Source of the DNA: Glaciecola sp.
GTDB lineage: Bacteria; Pseudomonadota; Gammaproteobacteria; Enterobacterales; Alteromonadaceae
Assembly (NCBI GenBank): GCA_018623155.1
Contig: JAAZVZ010000002.1
Span: 62,001 to 126,000 of the forward strand
DNA: 64,000 bases
Reading direction: 5' to 3'
How positions within the stretch are numbered: position 1 is the stretch's first letter; every line of letters begins with the position of its first letter. The position numbers were made by a program, and so were the translations under genes. Shown one piece after another: positions 40,449 to 49,350 of the stretch. The notes below the pieces were generated by a model. It made no database searches. It was given only the letters and a program-made list of their open reading frames with translations, and was not told the origin of the DNA.

Positions 40449-40463
40449 TGTAATATAATTACA
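40449..40463. promoter_or_regulatory. HexR operator 2 upstream of pyk
   Basis: TGTAATATAATTACA matches the HexR consensus exactly. It contains a TATAAT (40454-40459) that may be the pyk -10 box, and a second TATAAT lies at 40476-40481. Binding would block RNA polymerase, so repression is expected. Confidence 0.82.
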
Positions 40464-40516
40464 ATATTAATTAGATATAATTCGTTATTATCGACAGACA
40501 CAACACGGACTTAGAC

Positions 40517-41959
40517 ATGATACTCAATCGTCGCACAAAAATTCTTGCCACTCTTGGCCCTGCAACTGATTCACAAGAAACTTTAGAAAAACTCATCGCG
40601 GCTGGTGCCAACGTGGTTCGTATGAACTTCTCGCATGGTACAGCACAAGATCACATAGACCGTGCTGCTCGTGTTAGAGCTGCTGCCAAAAAGCTCAATA
40701 AATATGTTGGTATCCTTGGCGATTTACAAGGTCCTAAAATACGTGTTGCTCGTTTCAAAGAAGGCCCTATTTATTTGAATATAGGCGATGCTTTCGTGCT
40801 TGATGCCAACTTAGACAGAGATGCTGGCACTCAAAACTCAGTCGGTATAGATTACAAAGATTTACCAAACGATGTGGTCTCTGGTGATGTTTTGTTGCTT
40901 GATGACGGTCGTGTTCAATTGATCGTTGAACGCATTGATGGCAGTGCTATCCATACCAAGGTATCAGTCGCTGGAAAATTATCCAACAATAAAGGAATCA
41001 ATAAGCAAGGTGGTGGTCTTTCAGCTGCTGCTTTAACGGACAAGGACAAAGAAGATATTAAAACCGCTGCTCAAATTGGGGTTGATTATTTGGCTGTATC
41101 GTTTCCACGTTCGGGTGCCGATTTAGAATATGCTCGAGAATTGGCACTAGCAGCGGGTTGTAACGCACAAATTTGTGCAAAAGTAGAGCGTGCAGAAACC
41201 GTTGCAAACGATGAGGCGATTGACGATATTATCCGTGCCTCGGATGCGGTCATGGTTGCTCGTGGTGACCTCGGTGTTGAAATAGGCGATGCCGAACTCG
41301 TAGGGGTGCAGAAAAAACTCATCGCCCGCTCTCGACAATTAAACAAAATCGTAATTACTGCTACTCAGATGATGGAATCTATGATCGAGGCCCCCCTCCC
41401 AACTCGTGCTGAAGTGATGGATGTAGCGAATGCAGTACTAGATGGTACAGATGCCGTCATGTTATCAGCAGAAACCGCTGCTGGTAAATTTCCAATCGAA
41501 ACCGTTGAGGCCATGGCTCGAGTGTGTATTGGCGCTGAAACACATCCCAGCATTAATACTTCAAAACACCGTATGGATGAAAAGTTTGAATCCATCTCTG
41601 AAACGGTTGCAATGGCAGCCGTTTATGCTGCTAATCATCAGGCTAATATCAAAGCGATCGTGGGATTAACGGAATCAGGCAATAGTACAAAGTTGATGTC
41701 TCGCATTACCACAAACCTACCGATAATCGGTTTGTCTCGACATGATTCGACATTGAATGCTCTTGCACTATATAGAGGTGTCAAACCAGTATTCTTTGAC
41801 TCCACACAATCACGCCCAGGTCAAATTACACAAGATGTTGTGAATGCATTAAAAGCCTGTGGTTATCTTTCTGAAGGTGATAAGTTCATATTCACCTATG
41901 GTGATACTATGGAAACCGTTGGTGCAACCAACACATGCAAAATTGTTACAGTCAATTAA
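40517..41959 (+). CDS. pyk: Pyruvate kinase
   Basis: Converts phosphoenolpyruvate and ADP to pyruvate and ATP. The protein is 480 residues, the PykA-type length. Motifs include [26 protein letters not shown] and the active-site [13 protein letters not shown] block. The C-terminal allosteric domain is present. Two HexR-like repeats lie in the 146-base upstream gap. PpsA, which catalyses the opposing reaction, is encoded at the other end of the window and also carries a HexR-like site. No clear terminator follows the gene. Confidence 0.97.
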   Translation: MILNRRTKILATLGPATDSQETLEKLIAAGANVVRMNFSHGTAQDHIDRAARVRAAAKKLNKYVGILGDLQGPKIRVARFKEGPIYLNIGDAFVLDANLDRDAGTQNSVGIDYKDLPNDVVSGDVLLLDDGRVQLIVERIDGSAIHTKVSVAGKLSNNKGINKQGGGLSAAALTDKDKEDIKTAAQIGVDYLAVSFPRSGADLEYARELALAAGCNAQICAKVERAETVANDEAIDDIIRASDAVMVARGDLGVEIGDAELVGVQKKLIARSRQLNKIVITATQMMESMIEAPLPTRAEVMDVANAVLDGTDAVMLSAETAAGKFPIETVEAMARVCIGAETHPSINTSKHRMDEKFESISETVAMAAVYAANHQANIKAIVGLTESGNSTKLMSRITTNLPIIGLSRHDSTLNALALYRGVKPVFFDSTQSRPGQITQDVVNALKACGYLSEGDKFIFTYGDTMETVGATNTCKIVTVN

Positions 41960-42010
41960 TTTCATTACTATCTTAACAATTAATTAACAACTGTCTTATT
42001 ATCCTATATT

Positions 42011-42038
42011 ATGTCTCCTTATAAAAATAAGGAGACAT
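42011..42038 (+). promoter_or_regulatory. Perfect stem-loop burying the ribosome binding site of the next gene
   Basis: A 12-base arm (ATGTCTCCTTAT) is perfectly complementary to the second arm (ATAAGGAGACAT), with loop AAAA. The Shine-Dalgarno AAGGAG (42029-42034) lies wholly in the second arm, 6 bases before the ATG at 42041. It is not an intrinsic terminator, since no T run follows. If transcribed from the -10-like TATTAT at 41997, the whole stem is in the mRNA and could block translation. It could instead be a DNA operator. Confidence 0.75.
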
Positions 42039-42040
42039 CG

Positions 42041-43213
42041 ATGGAAAAACAATACGACATCATCGTTTATGGTGCAACTGGATACACCGGTCAACTAGTC
42101 TGTGAGTACCTTCGCGACCACTACAGCAATGGGGCTGTGCGTTGGGCCATTGCCGGTCGTGACGAAACCAAACTTTCCCAAATCAAATCAACACTAGGCC
42201 TTGCTGAACACATAGACGTGCTCGTGGCGGAGAGTCATGACCAACAAGCTCTTATGCCACTAGTAGCCAGTGCCAAGGTCATCATCACTACCGTCGGCCC
42301 ATACCAGCTTTATGGCAATGAACTCATTCGCTTATGTGCCGAAATGGGTACGGATTATGTCGACTTATGTGGTGAGCCAACTTGGATGCGCCAGCAAATT
42401 GACGGCCTCTCAGATACCGCTAAAGAAAGTGGTGCTCGTATTGTTCACTCTTGCGGGTTTGATTCGATTCCTTTCGATTTAGGGGTGTTCTTTTTGCAAG
42501 ATCTTGCATGGCAATATTTCAACAAACCCATGAATAGAGTCCAATGTCGTGTGCGCAAGATGAATGGCAAATTTAGTGGTGGAACAGCGGCAAGTTTACA
42601 AGCGACCATGGCAGCTGCCATGAAGCAACCAGAACAACTCAGATGGTTAAAAGACCCATTTAGTCTAGCCAGTGGATTTGTCGGGCCTGAACAACCAAAA
42701 GGTTCTGAGATCCACTTCGATGAAAACTTAAACTCTTGGGTCGCGCCGTTTATTATGGCAAGTATTAATACCAAAAATATTCATCGTTCAAACGCCCTAC
42801 TCGATCATTATTATGGTAAAGACTTTCTGTATGACGAAATGATTTTGACAGGTCCTGGTGAACAGGGACAAAAAATCGCACACCACGTCGCCAACGATAA
42901 AAGTTTATCGGGTCCGAATGCCCCACAACCAGGTGAAGGGCCCACTCAAGAAGAGCGAGAAAATGGCTCATACGATGTGTTATTTATTGGGACGCTTGAT
43001 GAGCATGAGATAAAAGTGAGTGTAGGTGGGCATCTCGATCCAGGTTATGGCTCTACCTCTCGTATGCTCGTTGAGGCTGCTTTGTGTCTTGCTCAAGATG
43101 ATTTAGCAACGTTGGGTGGTGTCTACACGCCTGCTCCAGCCATGGGTGAATCATTAATTAAACGACTCATCCAACATGCTGGGTTATATTTTGAAGTTGA
43201 AGAGCGCCATTAG
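42041..43213 (+). CDS. Saccharopine-dehydrogenase-like / trans-acting enoyl reductase family protein
   Basis: 390-residue oxidoreductase-like protein. The N-terminal Rossmann motif VYGATGYTGQLVCEYL is at about residues 8-23. The blocks TTVGPYQLYGNELIRLCAEMG, YVDLCGEPTW and HSCGFDSIPFDLG are typical of the family that includes mycobacterial trans-acting enoyl reductases and eukaryotic SCCPDH. Substrate and role are unknown here, and no polyketide synthase lies nearby. The ATG at 42041 has AAGGAG at ideal spacing, but that site lies in a perfect stem. A 10-codon upstream start would lie inside the stem and is rejected. It is convergent with ydjA. Confidence 0.85.
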   Translation: MEKQYDIIVYGATGYTGQLVCEYLRDHYSNGAVRWAIAGRDETKLSQIKSTLGLAEHIDVLVAESHDQQALMPLVASAKVIITTVGPYQLYGNELIRLCAEMGTDYVDLCGEPTWMRQQIDGLSDTAKESGARIVHSCGFDSIPFDLGVFFLQDLAWQYFNKPMNRVQCRVRKMNGKFSGGTAASLQATMAAAMKQPEQLRWLKDPFSLASGFVGPEQPKGSEIHFDENLNSWVAPFIMASINTKNIHRSNALLDHYYGKDFLYDEMILTGPGEQGQKIAHHVANDKSLSGPNAPQPGEGPTQEERENGSYDVLFIGTLDEHEIKVSVGGHLDPGYGSTSRMLVEAALCLAQDDLATLGGVYTPAPAMGESLIKRLIQHAGLYFEVEERH

Positions 43214-43235
43214 TCCGACTGTGGCGTTATTCAAC

Positions 43236-43787
43236 CTAATTCCAATCCGTAAAATAAGTCTCGCTATCCACCCCGGGTTTGGGCATCGGTTTGAGAGAGG
43301 ATGTGCCTAGGTATAAAAACCCAATAATTTCGTCTTCTTCGCTGATCCCTAACGCTTTTTTCATATAGTTGGATTGAGCGAAACTACCGGTGCGCCAAAT
43401 TCCAGCAAACCCTTGTGCTTGCGCCGCCATTTGCATAGAGTGCACGGCACACGCGGTTGAACAGACTTGTTCGACCATAGGTACTTTGTCATGTTCCACA
43501 TACTGGGTATATGCAATGATCACCATCGGCGCACGCAACGGCAACTGAATGGCTCTCGCTATACTTTTCTCATCTTTGTCTTCCTTGATGGCGCATTCTT
43601 GCAACATATCACCTAACTTATTCAGCCCTTTACCTGTGCAAACAATGAAACGCCATGGTTTAAGCCCAGCATGATCTGGGGCGCGCAGTGCTGCTTGCTT
43701 GATATTTTCTAACGCATCACCTTCTGGTGCTGGCGCTGACAGTTTAGGTTGAGAACTGCGCTGTAATAACAAATCTAAAGCATCCAT
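43236..43787 (-). CDS. ydjA: Nitroreductase family protein YdjA
   Basis: FMN-dependent nitroreductase-fold protein. The ATG at 43787 gives 183 residues, the same as E. coli YdjA. Matching blocks include ALRAPDHAGLKPWRF, QMAAQAQGFAGIWRTG and EIIGFLYLGT. The physiological substrate is not known. In E. coli ydjA lies next to sppA and ansA; here sppA is directly divergent and ansA is 25 kb away. The 187-base gap to sppA should hold both promoters. Confidence 0.92.
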   Translation of the reverse strand: MDALDLLLQRSSQPKLSAPAPEGDALENIKQAALRAPDHAGLKPWRFIVCTGKGLNKLGDMLQECAIKEDKDEKSIARAIQLPLRAPMVIIAYTQYVEHDKVPMVEQVCSTACAVHSMQMAAQAQGFAGIWRTGSFAQSNYMKKALGISEEDEIIGFLYLGTSSLKPMPKPGVDSETYFTDWN

Positions 43788-43974
43788 GTGGTACCTTATT
43801 CGTATAATGAAAAAACAAGCAAAATGTACCTGTAATGCCCAAAAACACAAAGTGTTTTTTGCAACTATTTTTGTTTATGACTGATGCGTTACAAAAAATT
43901 ACAAAATTGATGTAGCAGATTTACCCTACCCTCTTTAGGATGTATCTGTGTAATAATTAAAGGTGTATTTTCGC

Positions 43975-45837
43975 ATGGCAGCAAACCAGTCATTTACCAA
44001 ATCACTATTTTTGGGGATTTGGAATGTGCTCAACTTCTCCCGTAAGTTAGTGTTTAATCTAATTTTCATTCTTCTCCTTATCTTTATCATCATAGCCATT
44101 GCTAACTCTGGCAAAGATGAAATAAAAGTACCTCAAGGCGGAGCATTAGTATTGAATCTAACGGGTAATTTGGTTATCCAAAAAACATCTGTTGATCCGT
44201 TCGATGAGTTTGCCAATGAAGCTTTTGGTGGCGGCTCTGGTCCCAACGAAATTCTGGTTCGCGATGTCGTAAAAGCCATTGAAAACGCCAAAGAAGATCG
44301 CCGCATCAGTGCGTTGCTGTTGGATTTTGATGGGTTACGTGGGGCAGGCTTGGATAAGCTTCGTGTTGTCGCGGCTGCTTTAGAGGATTTTAAAACCTCT
44401 GGCAAACCAGTGATTGCACGCGGCGATATCTATGGCCAAGTACAGTATTACCTAGCCGCGCATGCAGACAAAATCTACCTAAACCCAGAAGGTGCAGTGC
44501 TATTTGATGGGTTAACGCGTCAGCGTATGTATTACAAAGAGGCTTTAGAAAAACTAAAAATCAACACACATGTATTTAAAGTTGGAACCTATAAGTCTGC
44601 AATCGAGCCTTATTTGCGCAACGATATGTCACCGGAAGCAAAAGAAGCCAATGAAGCTTGGATGGGTAGCTATTGGGAACAAATGAAACAAGATATTGCG
44701 AATGCCCGCGGCATTGATGTGGCTAGCTTTGATGAAACAGCTGAAGCCTTTATGAACAAATTTGAAGCCGCGAATGGTGACTTTGCACAATACGCATTGT
44801 CCAACGGCTGGGTCGATGCACTCAAAACACGTGAACAAATTCGCTCTGAAATGATTGATCTAGTAGGTAAAGACGATAAAGATAATTCATTTAAAGGTAT
44901 ATCATTTGCCCGTTACATGAGCGTAATTAACTTCCCATTACCACAAGAATTCACCAAAGACGGTATTGCCGTTGTTGTGGCAAAAGGCACGATATTAGAC
45001 GGAAATCAGCCCTCTGGCACCATTGGTGGTGAATCTACCGCTCGATTACTACGCAAGGCGCGTAACAATGAGAACGTCAAAGCAGTGGTCTTGCACGTCG
45101 ATTCCCCAGGAGGCAGCGCCTTTGCTTCGGAGATCATTCGACAAGAAGTGATAGAGCTGAAAAACGCTGGTAAGCCAGTTGTTGCAGTAATGAGTACATA
45201 TGCCGCGTCAGGTGGCTATTGGATCTCTGCCAGTGCCGATAAAATCATTGCCTCACCTGCAACCATCACAGGTTCAATCGGTATCTTTGGCATGCTGATG
45301 ACTTACGAGGATACATTAGCTCACCTTGGTGTATATACCGATGGTGTATCCACGACAGAATTAGGCTTTTCCTCTTTATCAAAAACATTACCTGAAAGTC
45401 TTGAACAAATCATTCAACGTTCCATCGAACGCGGTTATGAACAGTTTATTACGCTTGTAGCAGAAAATCGTAACATGACTCTTGAGCAAGTTGACTCTAT
45501 TGCTCAAGGCCGTGTGTGGATCGGTGAAACGGCGCTTGAGTTGGGTTTAGTCGATGCGTTAGGTGGCTTGGAAGAAGGCATCAAAGCCGCCGCTGAATTA
45601 GCTGGACTCGAAGATTATCAAGTTAAGTACATTGAACGCACTCTTTCGCCTAAAGAGCAGTTTATTCGTGAATTGTTACAAAACGCAGCGATTAAACTAG
45701 TGCAAACACAAATGATTGATTCGAATAGCCCACTATTAGGCTTGTTCGGTCAAATCGCGCGCGAAATATCTACTTTTTCTCGCTTAAACGACCCTAAAGC
45801 CACTTATGCTATGTGTCTGGAGTGTGAACTCAAGTAA
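43975..45837 (+). CDS. sppA: Signal peptide peptidase SppA (67K type)
   Basis: Inner-membrane serine protease that degrades cleaved signal peptides. The protein is 620 residues (618 in E. coli), with one N-terminal membrane helix at about residues 24-46. It consists of two tandem ClpP-like domains. The catalytic lysine is in FKVGTYKSAIEPY and the serine is in STYAASGGYWISA, as in E. coli Lys209/Ser409. The ATG at 43975 has AAAGGTG upstream. A strong terminator follows. Confidence 0.95.
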   Translation: MAANQSFTKSLFLGIWNVLNFSRKLVFNLIFILLLIFIIIAIANSGKDEIKVPQGGALVLNLTGNLVIQKTSVDPFDEFANEAFGGGSGPNEILVRDVVKAIENAKEDRRISALLLDFDGLRGAGLDKLRVVAAALEDFKTSGKPVIARGDIYGQVQYYLAAHADKIYLNPEGAVLFDGLTRQRMYYKEALEKLKINTHVFKVGTYKSAIEPYLRNDMSPEAKEANEAWMGSYWEQMKQDIANARGIDVASFDETAEAFMNKFEAANGDFAQYALSNGWVDALKTREQIRSEMIDLVGKDDKDNSFKGISFARYMSVINFPLPQEFTKDGIAVVVAKGTILDGNQPSGTIGGESTARLLRKARNNENVKAVVLHVDSPGGSAFASEIIRQEVIELKNAGKPVVAVMSTYAASGGYWISASADKIIASPATITGSIGIFGMLMTYEDTLAHLGVYTDGVSTTELGFSSLSKTLPESLEQIIQRSIERGYEQFITLVAENRNMTLEQVDSIAQGRVWIGETALELGLVDALGGLEEGIKAAAELAGLEDYQVKYIERTLSPKEQFIRELLQNAAIKLVQTQMIDSNSPLLGLFGQIAREISTFSRLNDPKATYAMCLECELK

Positions 45838-45859
45838 GGCAGCCTACCTTTCAATAAAT

Positions 45860-45887
45860 AAAGCCCAACGCAAAGTTGGGCTTTTGT
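45860..45887 (+). terminator. Intrinsic terminator after sppA
   Basis: AAGCCCAAC and GTTGGGCTT form a perfect 9-bp stem around GCAAA, followed by a short T run. Confidence 0.88.
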
Positions 45888-45922
45888 TTATGAACTAAAA
45901 GGAAGGATGAAGAGCAGACAAA

Positions 45923-46369
45923 TTAAAACCAATGTTCAGTAAATGATTTGTCCAAACTTTCAAATGCGGTTTTAAGAGTTGTCGCTAACTCTTTATATCT
46001 AGGAGGTTGCTCAGTCTGCGCAATGATTACACCGGCTTGTCGCATTTTGGCCACAATCTCACCATGCCAAGCTCGCATGGCTGGAGGCAGTGGTTGATTC
46101 GCTCTATGTCCTAACCATAGCTGTCCTTGTAGAGGTAAGCTCAAAAATAATCCAGCCATCGCCAATGCTTGCGGCAAATAACTCATGCCGTGATTGTTCA
46201 CCAATAACACAAATGAAAAAATACCCAATCCAGGTAACACTTTATAACCAAATTGCGTGGCGCTTATGACACGACATTCGGGAAAGAGTGCAAATAACTC
46301 TTTGCGCATTGGCCAATTTTTCATGTACCGATGGCCGTCTTTTACCATGGTGGCAAGGGATACTGACAT
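45923..46369 (-). CDS. yfbV: YfbV (DUF412) membrane protein
   Basis: Inner-membrane protein reported in E. coli to limit the spread of the Ter macrodomain. The ATG at 46369, with GAGG seven bases upstream, gives 148 residues (151 in E. coli). Two hydrophobic segments (about 48-62 and 68-84) and the blocks SLPLQGQLWLGHRA and KELATTLKTAFESLDKSF match the family. It is transcribed away from trxB, toward the sppA terminator. Whether the macrodomain function holds in this organism is inference. Confidence 0.9.
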   Translation of the reverse strand: MSVSLATMVKDGHRYMKNWPMRKELFALFPECRVISATQFGYKVLPGLGIFSFVLLVNNHGMSYLPQALAMAGLFLSLPLQGQLWLGHRANQPLPPAMRAWHGEIVAKMRQAGVIIAQTEQPPRYKELATTLKTAFESLDKSFTEHWF

Positions 46370-46499
46370 TTGAAACCTCAATTGTGGTTAGCAATTAAGC
46401 AAATTCTACTAAAAAAATTCAATTACGTTAATATACGCAGAAATTTTATATGAAGTTCCATAATTACTGGTTGAATCTTTGCAGTTTAGCACAATATAG

Positions 46500-47504
<1,005 letters not shown>

Positions 47505-47512
47505 AGAATATG

Positions 47513-47537
47513 AAGGCAGCGATTCGCTGCCTTTTTT
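47513..47537 (+). terminator. Intrinsic terminator after trxB, abutting the aat start
   Basis: AAGGCAGCG and CGCTGCCTT pair perfectly around ATT and are followed by a T run that ends one base before the aat ATG. There is no room for a separate ribosome site between the stem and aat. Confidence 0.88.
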
Positions 47538-48287
47538 ATGATGATTGAACTCCCTTTATTATCACGACACGACATTGCATTCCCCAATGTAGATTTGGCC
47601 CTAGACGAACCCAATGGATTGTTGGCTTTCGGTGGGGACCTATCATGTAAACGATTGCGTAACGCATACCGGTTAGGGATTTTTCCTTGGTACAGTAAAG
47701 GCGAGCCTATTTTGTGGTGGTCTCCAAATCCTCGAGCAATTATTACTTATGATCGGTTCCACATTAGTAAGTCATTGCGCAAATGGCTCGGCAAACACGC
47801 CTATCGAGTAACCATAAACCATGCTTTTGACCACGTCATCGACACTTGTAGCTCCATTCCACGGAGCTCCATCAAACACGATGACGGAACAGAATCTGCT
47901 AACGGCGTCTGGATCAACGCTGACATGATATCCGCATACAAAGCCCTTCACCGAGAAAATGGGGCTCACTCAATTGAAGTTTGGGAAGACGAACAATTAG
48001 TAGGTGGTTTATATGGGGTCTGCATTGGCAATGTATTCTGTGGTGAGTCTATGTTTCACAAACGCACAAATGCATCGAAACTTGCCTTTGTGAGTTTAGT
48101 CCAGTTTTGTAAAACACAAGGGATTCACTTTATCGACTGTCAACTCGAAAATCCATATTTACAAAGCTTTGGCTGTTTTGCCATTCCTCGAAATGATTTT
48201 CAACAACGCCTGCAGCATGCTTACACTACGCCTTATTCTGAAAATATATGGCATCCTCAAGTTCTACCTACTCTAGTTAAACCATAG
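47538..48287 (+). CDS. aat: Leucyl/phenylalanyl-tRNA-protein transferase Aat
   Basis: Adds Leu or Phe from aminoacyl-tRNA to proteins with N-terminal Arg or Lys, marking them for ClpS-ClpAP. The protein is 249 residues. The blocks LDEPNGLLAFGGDLS, RLGIFPWYSKGEPILWWSPNPRA and GVCIGNVFCGESMF match the family. Two ATG codons (47538, 47541) are possible starts, and alignment with E. coli supports one of them. The trxB terminator T run ends right before the start, so no normal Shine-Dalgarno is free. bpt follows at once. Confidence 0.95.
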   Translation: MMIELPLLSRHDIAFPNVDLALDEPNGLLAFGGDLSCKRLRNAYRLGIFPWYSKGEPILWWSPNPRAIITYDRFHISKSLRKWLGKHAYRVTINHAFDHVIDTCSSIPRSSIKHDDGTESANGVWINADMISAYKALHRENGAHSIEVWEDEQLVGGLYGVCIGNVFCGESMFHKRTNASKLAFVSLVQFCKTQGIHFIDCQLENPYLQSFGCFAIPRNDFQQRLQHAYTTPYSENIWHPQVLPTLVKP

Positions 48288-48298
48288 TGGAGCATGGT

Positions 48299-49000
48299 AT
48301 GAAATTTGGCTTAACCTCACAGTTTACTTGCAGTTACTTGCCCGATAGGGACGAACGTTTATTGGTGCATGTTGGTGATGCATTGGAAGGACAGGTTTAT
48401 GATAAGCTCATCCAAGCTGGCTTCCGCCGCAGTGGTGAACAAATGTACCGACCCCATTGTACTCGCTGTGATGAATGCAAAGCGATTAGAATTAACCTTG
48501 CTGAGTACACTCCTTCGCGCAGTCATAAAAGACTTCTCAACAAAAATAAAGACTTGCATCTATTTTGGCGCTCAAGCAAGGATATCAAATTAGCTGATTA
48601 CTTCCCCTTGTATGCTGATTATATTAGTGAACGGCACCGAGATGGCAGTATGTATCCTCCAGATTTAAACAGCTTTCTAACCTTCAACCAATGCGCCTGG
48701 CGACAACCATACTTTTTGGAGGCTAGGTTAGATAATCGAATTGTTGCTGTGGCCATTACCGATAAGGTTGCAAACGGGCTCTCAGCCTTTTACACGTTCT
48801 TCGCTCCTGATTTAGACAAGCGTTCCTTAGGTAGCTTTATGATTCTTGCCCAAATCGAGCAAGCACAACAGCTAGATTACCCTTACTTGTACTTGGGTTA
48901 TTACATCAATGAATGCAACAAAATGAATTACAAAACCCAGTACTCTGGCTATGAGTGGTTTAATGGTGAGAATTGGTTAAATGAACCTCTCACAGGCTAA
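48299..49000 (+). CDS. bpt: Aspartate/glutamate leucyltransferase Bpt
   Basis: Adds Leu to proteins with N-terminal Asp or Glu, the second arm of the bacterial N-degron pathway; E. coli lacks it. The ATG at 48299, with GGAG six bases upstream, gives 233 residues. A GTG at 48287 overlaps the aat stop and is an alternative. The cysteine-rich CTRCDECKAIR block and the C-terminal YLYLGYYINECNKMNYK region are typical of arginyl/leucyl transferases of the Ate1-like fold. It is cotranscribed with aat. Confidence 0.94.
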   Translation: MKFGLTSQFTCSYLPDRDERLLVHVGDALEGQVYDKLIQAGFRRSGEQMYRPHCTRCDECKAIRINLAEYTPSRSHKRLLNKNKDLHLFWRSSKDIKLADYFPLYADYISERHRDGSMYPPDLNSFLTFNQCAWRQPYFLEARLDNRIVAVAITDKVANGLSAFYTFFAPDLDKRSLGSFMILAQIEQAQQLDYPYLYLGYYINECNKMNYKTQYSGYEWFNGENWLNEPLTG

Positions 49001-49017
49001 ATTAACGAAAGTATTAC

Positions 49018-49046
49018 TTTACATATGACTGAGTTTTCTGTATCTT
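49018..49046 (+). promoter_or_regulatory. Predicted infA promoter
   Basis: TTTACA (49018-49023) and TATCTT (49041-49046) are separated by 17 bases in the 86-base gap between bpt and infA. This gives a leader of about 35 bases. Confidence 0.45.
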
Positions 49047-49086
49047 CTGCGCGTTATTTTTGAGCAAACAAAGGTTTCTAAACTAG

Positions 49087-49305
<219 letters not shown>

Positions 49306-49321
49306 TAGTACGATATTCATC

Positions 49322-49350
49322 AAAAAAAAGAGGCTTTCGCCTCTTTTTTT
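49322..49350. terminator. Bidirectional terminator between infA and clpA
   Basis: GAGGC and GCCTC pair around TTTC, with A7 on one side and T7 on the other, so it can stop transcripts from both directions. The clpA stop codon lies at its edge. Confidence 0.88.

Noticed and set aside
42011..42038. Stem-loop read as the pyk terminator
   Set aside because: No T run follows on either strand and the stem overlaps the ribosome site of the next gene.
43205..43220. Small GC stem between the enoyl-reductase-like gene and ydjA as a terminator
   Set aside because: The stem is short, partly inside coding sequence and lacks a T run.
43889..43903. TTACAAAAAATTACA as a HexR site between ydjA and sppA
   Set aside because: Only the right half matches; the left half lacks TGTAAT symmetry and the neighbouring genes are not HexR targets.
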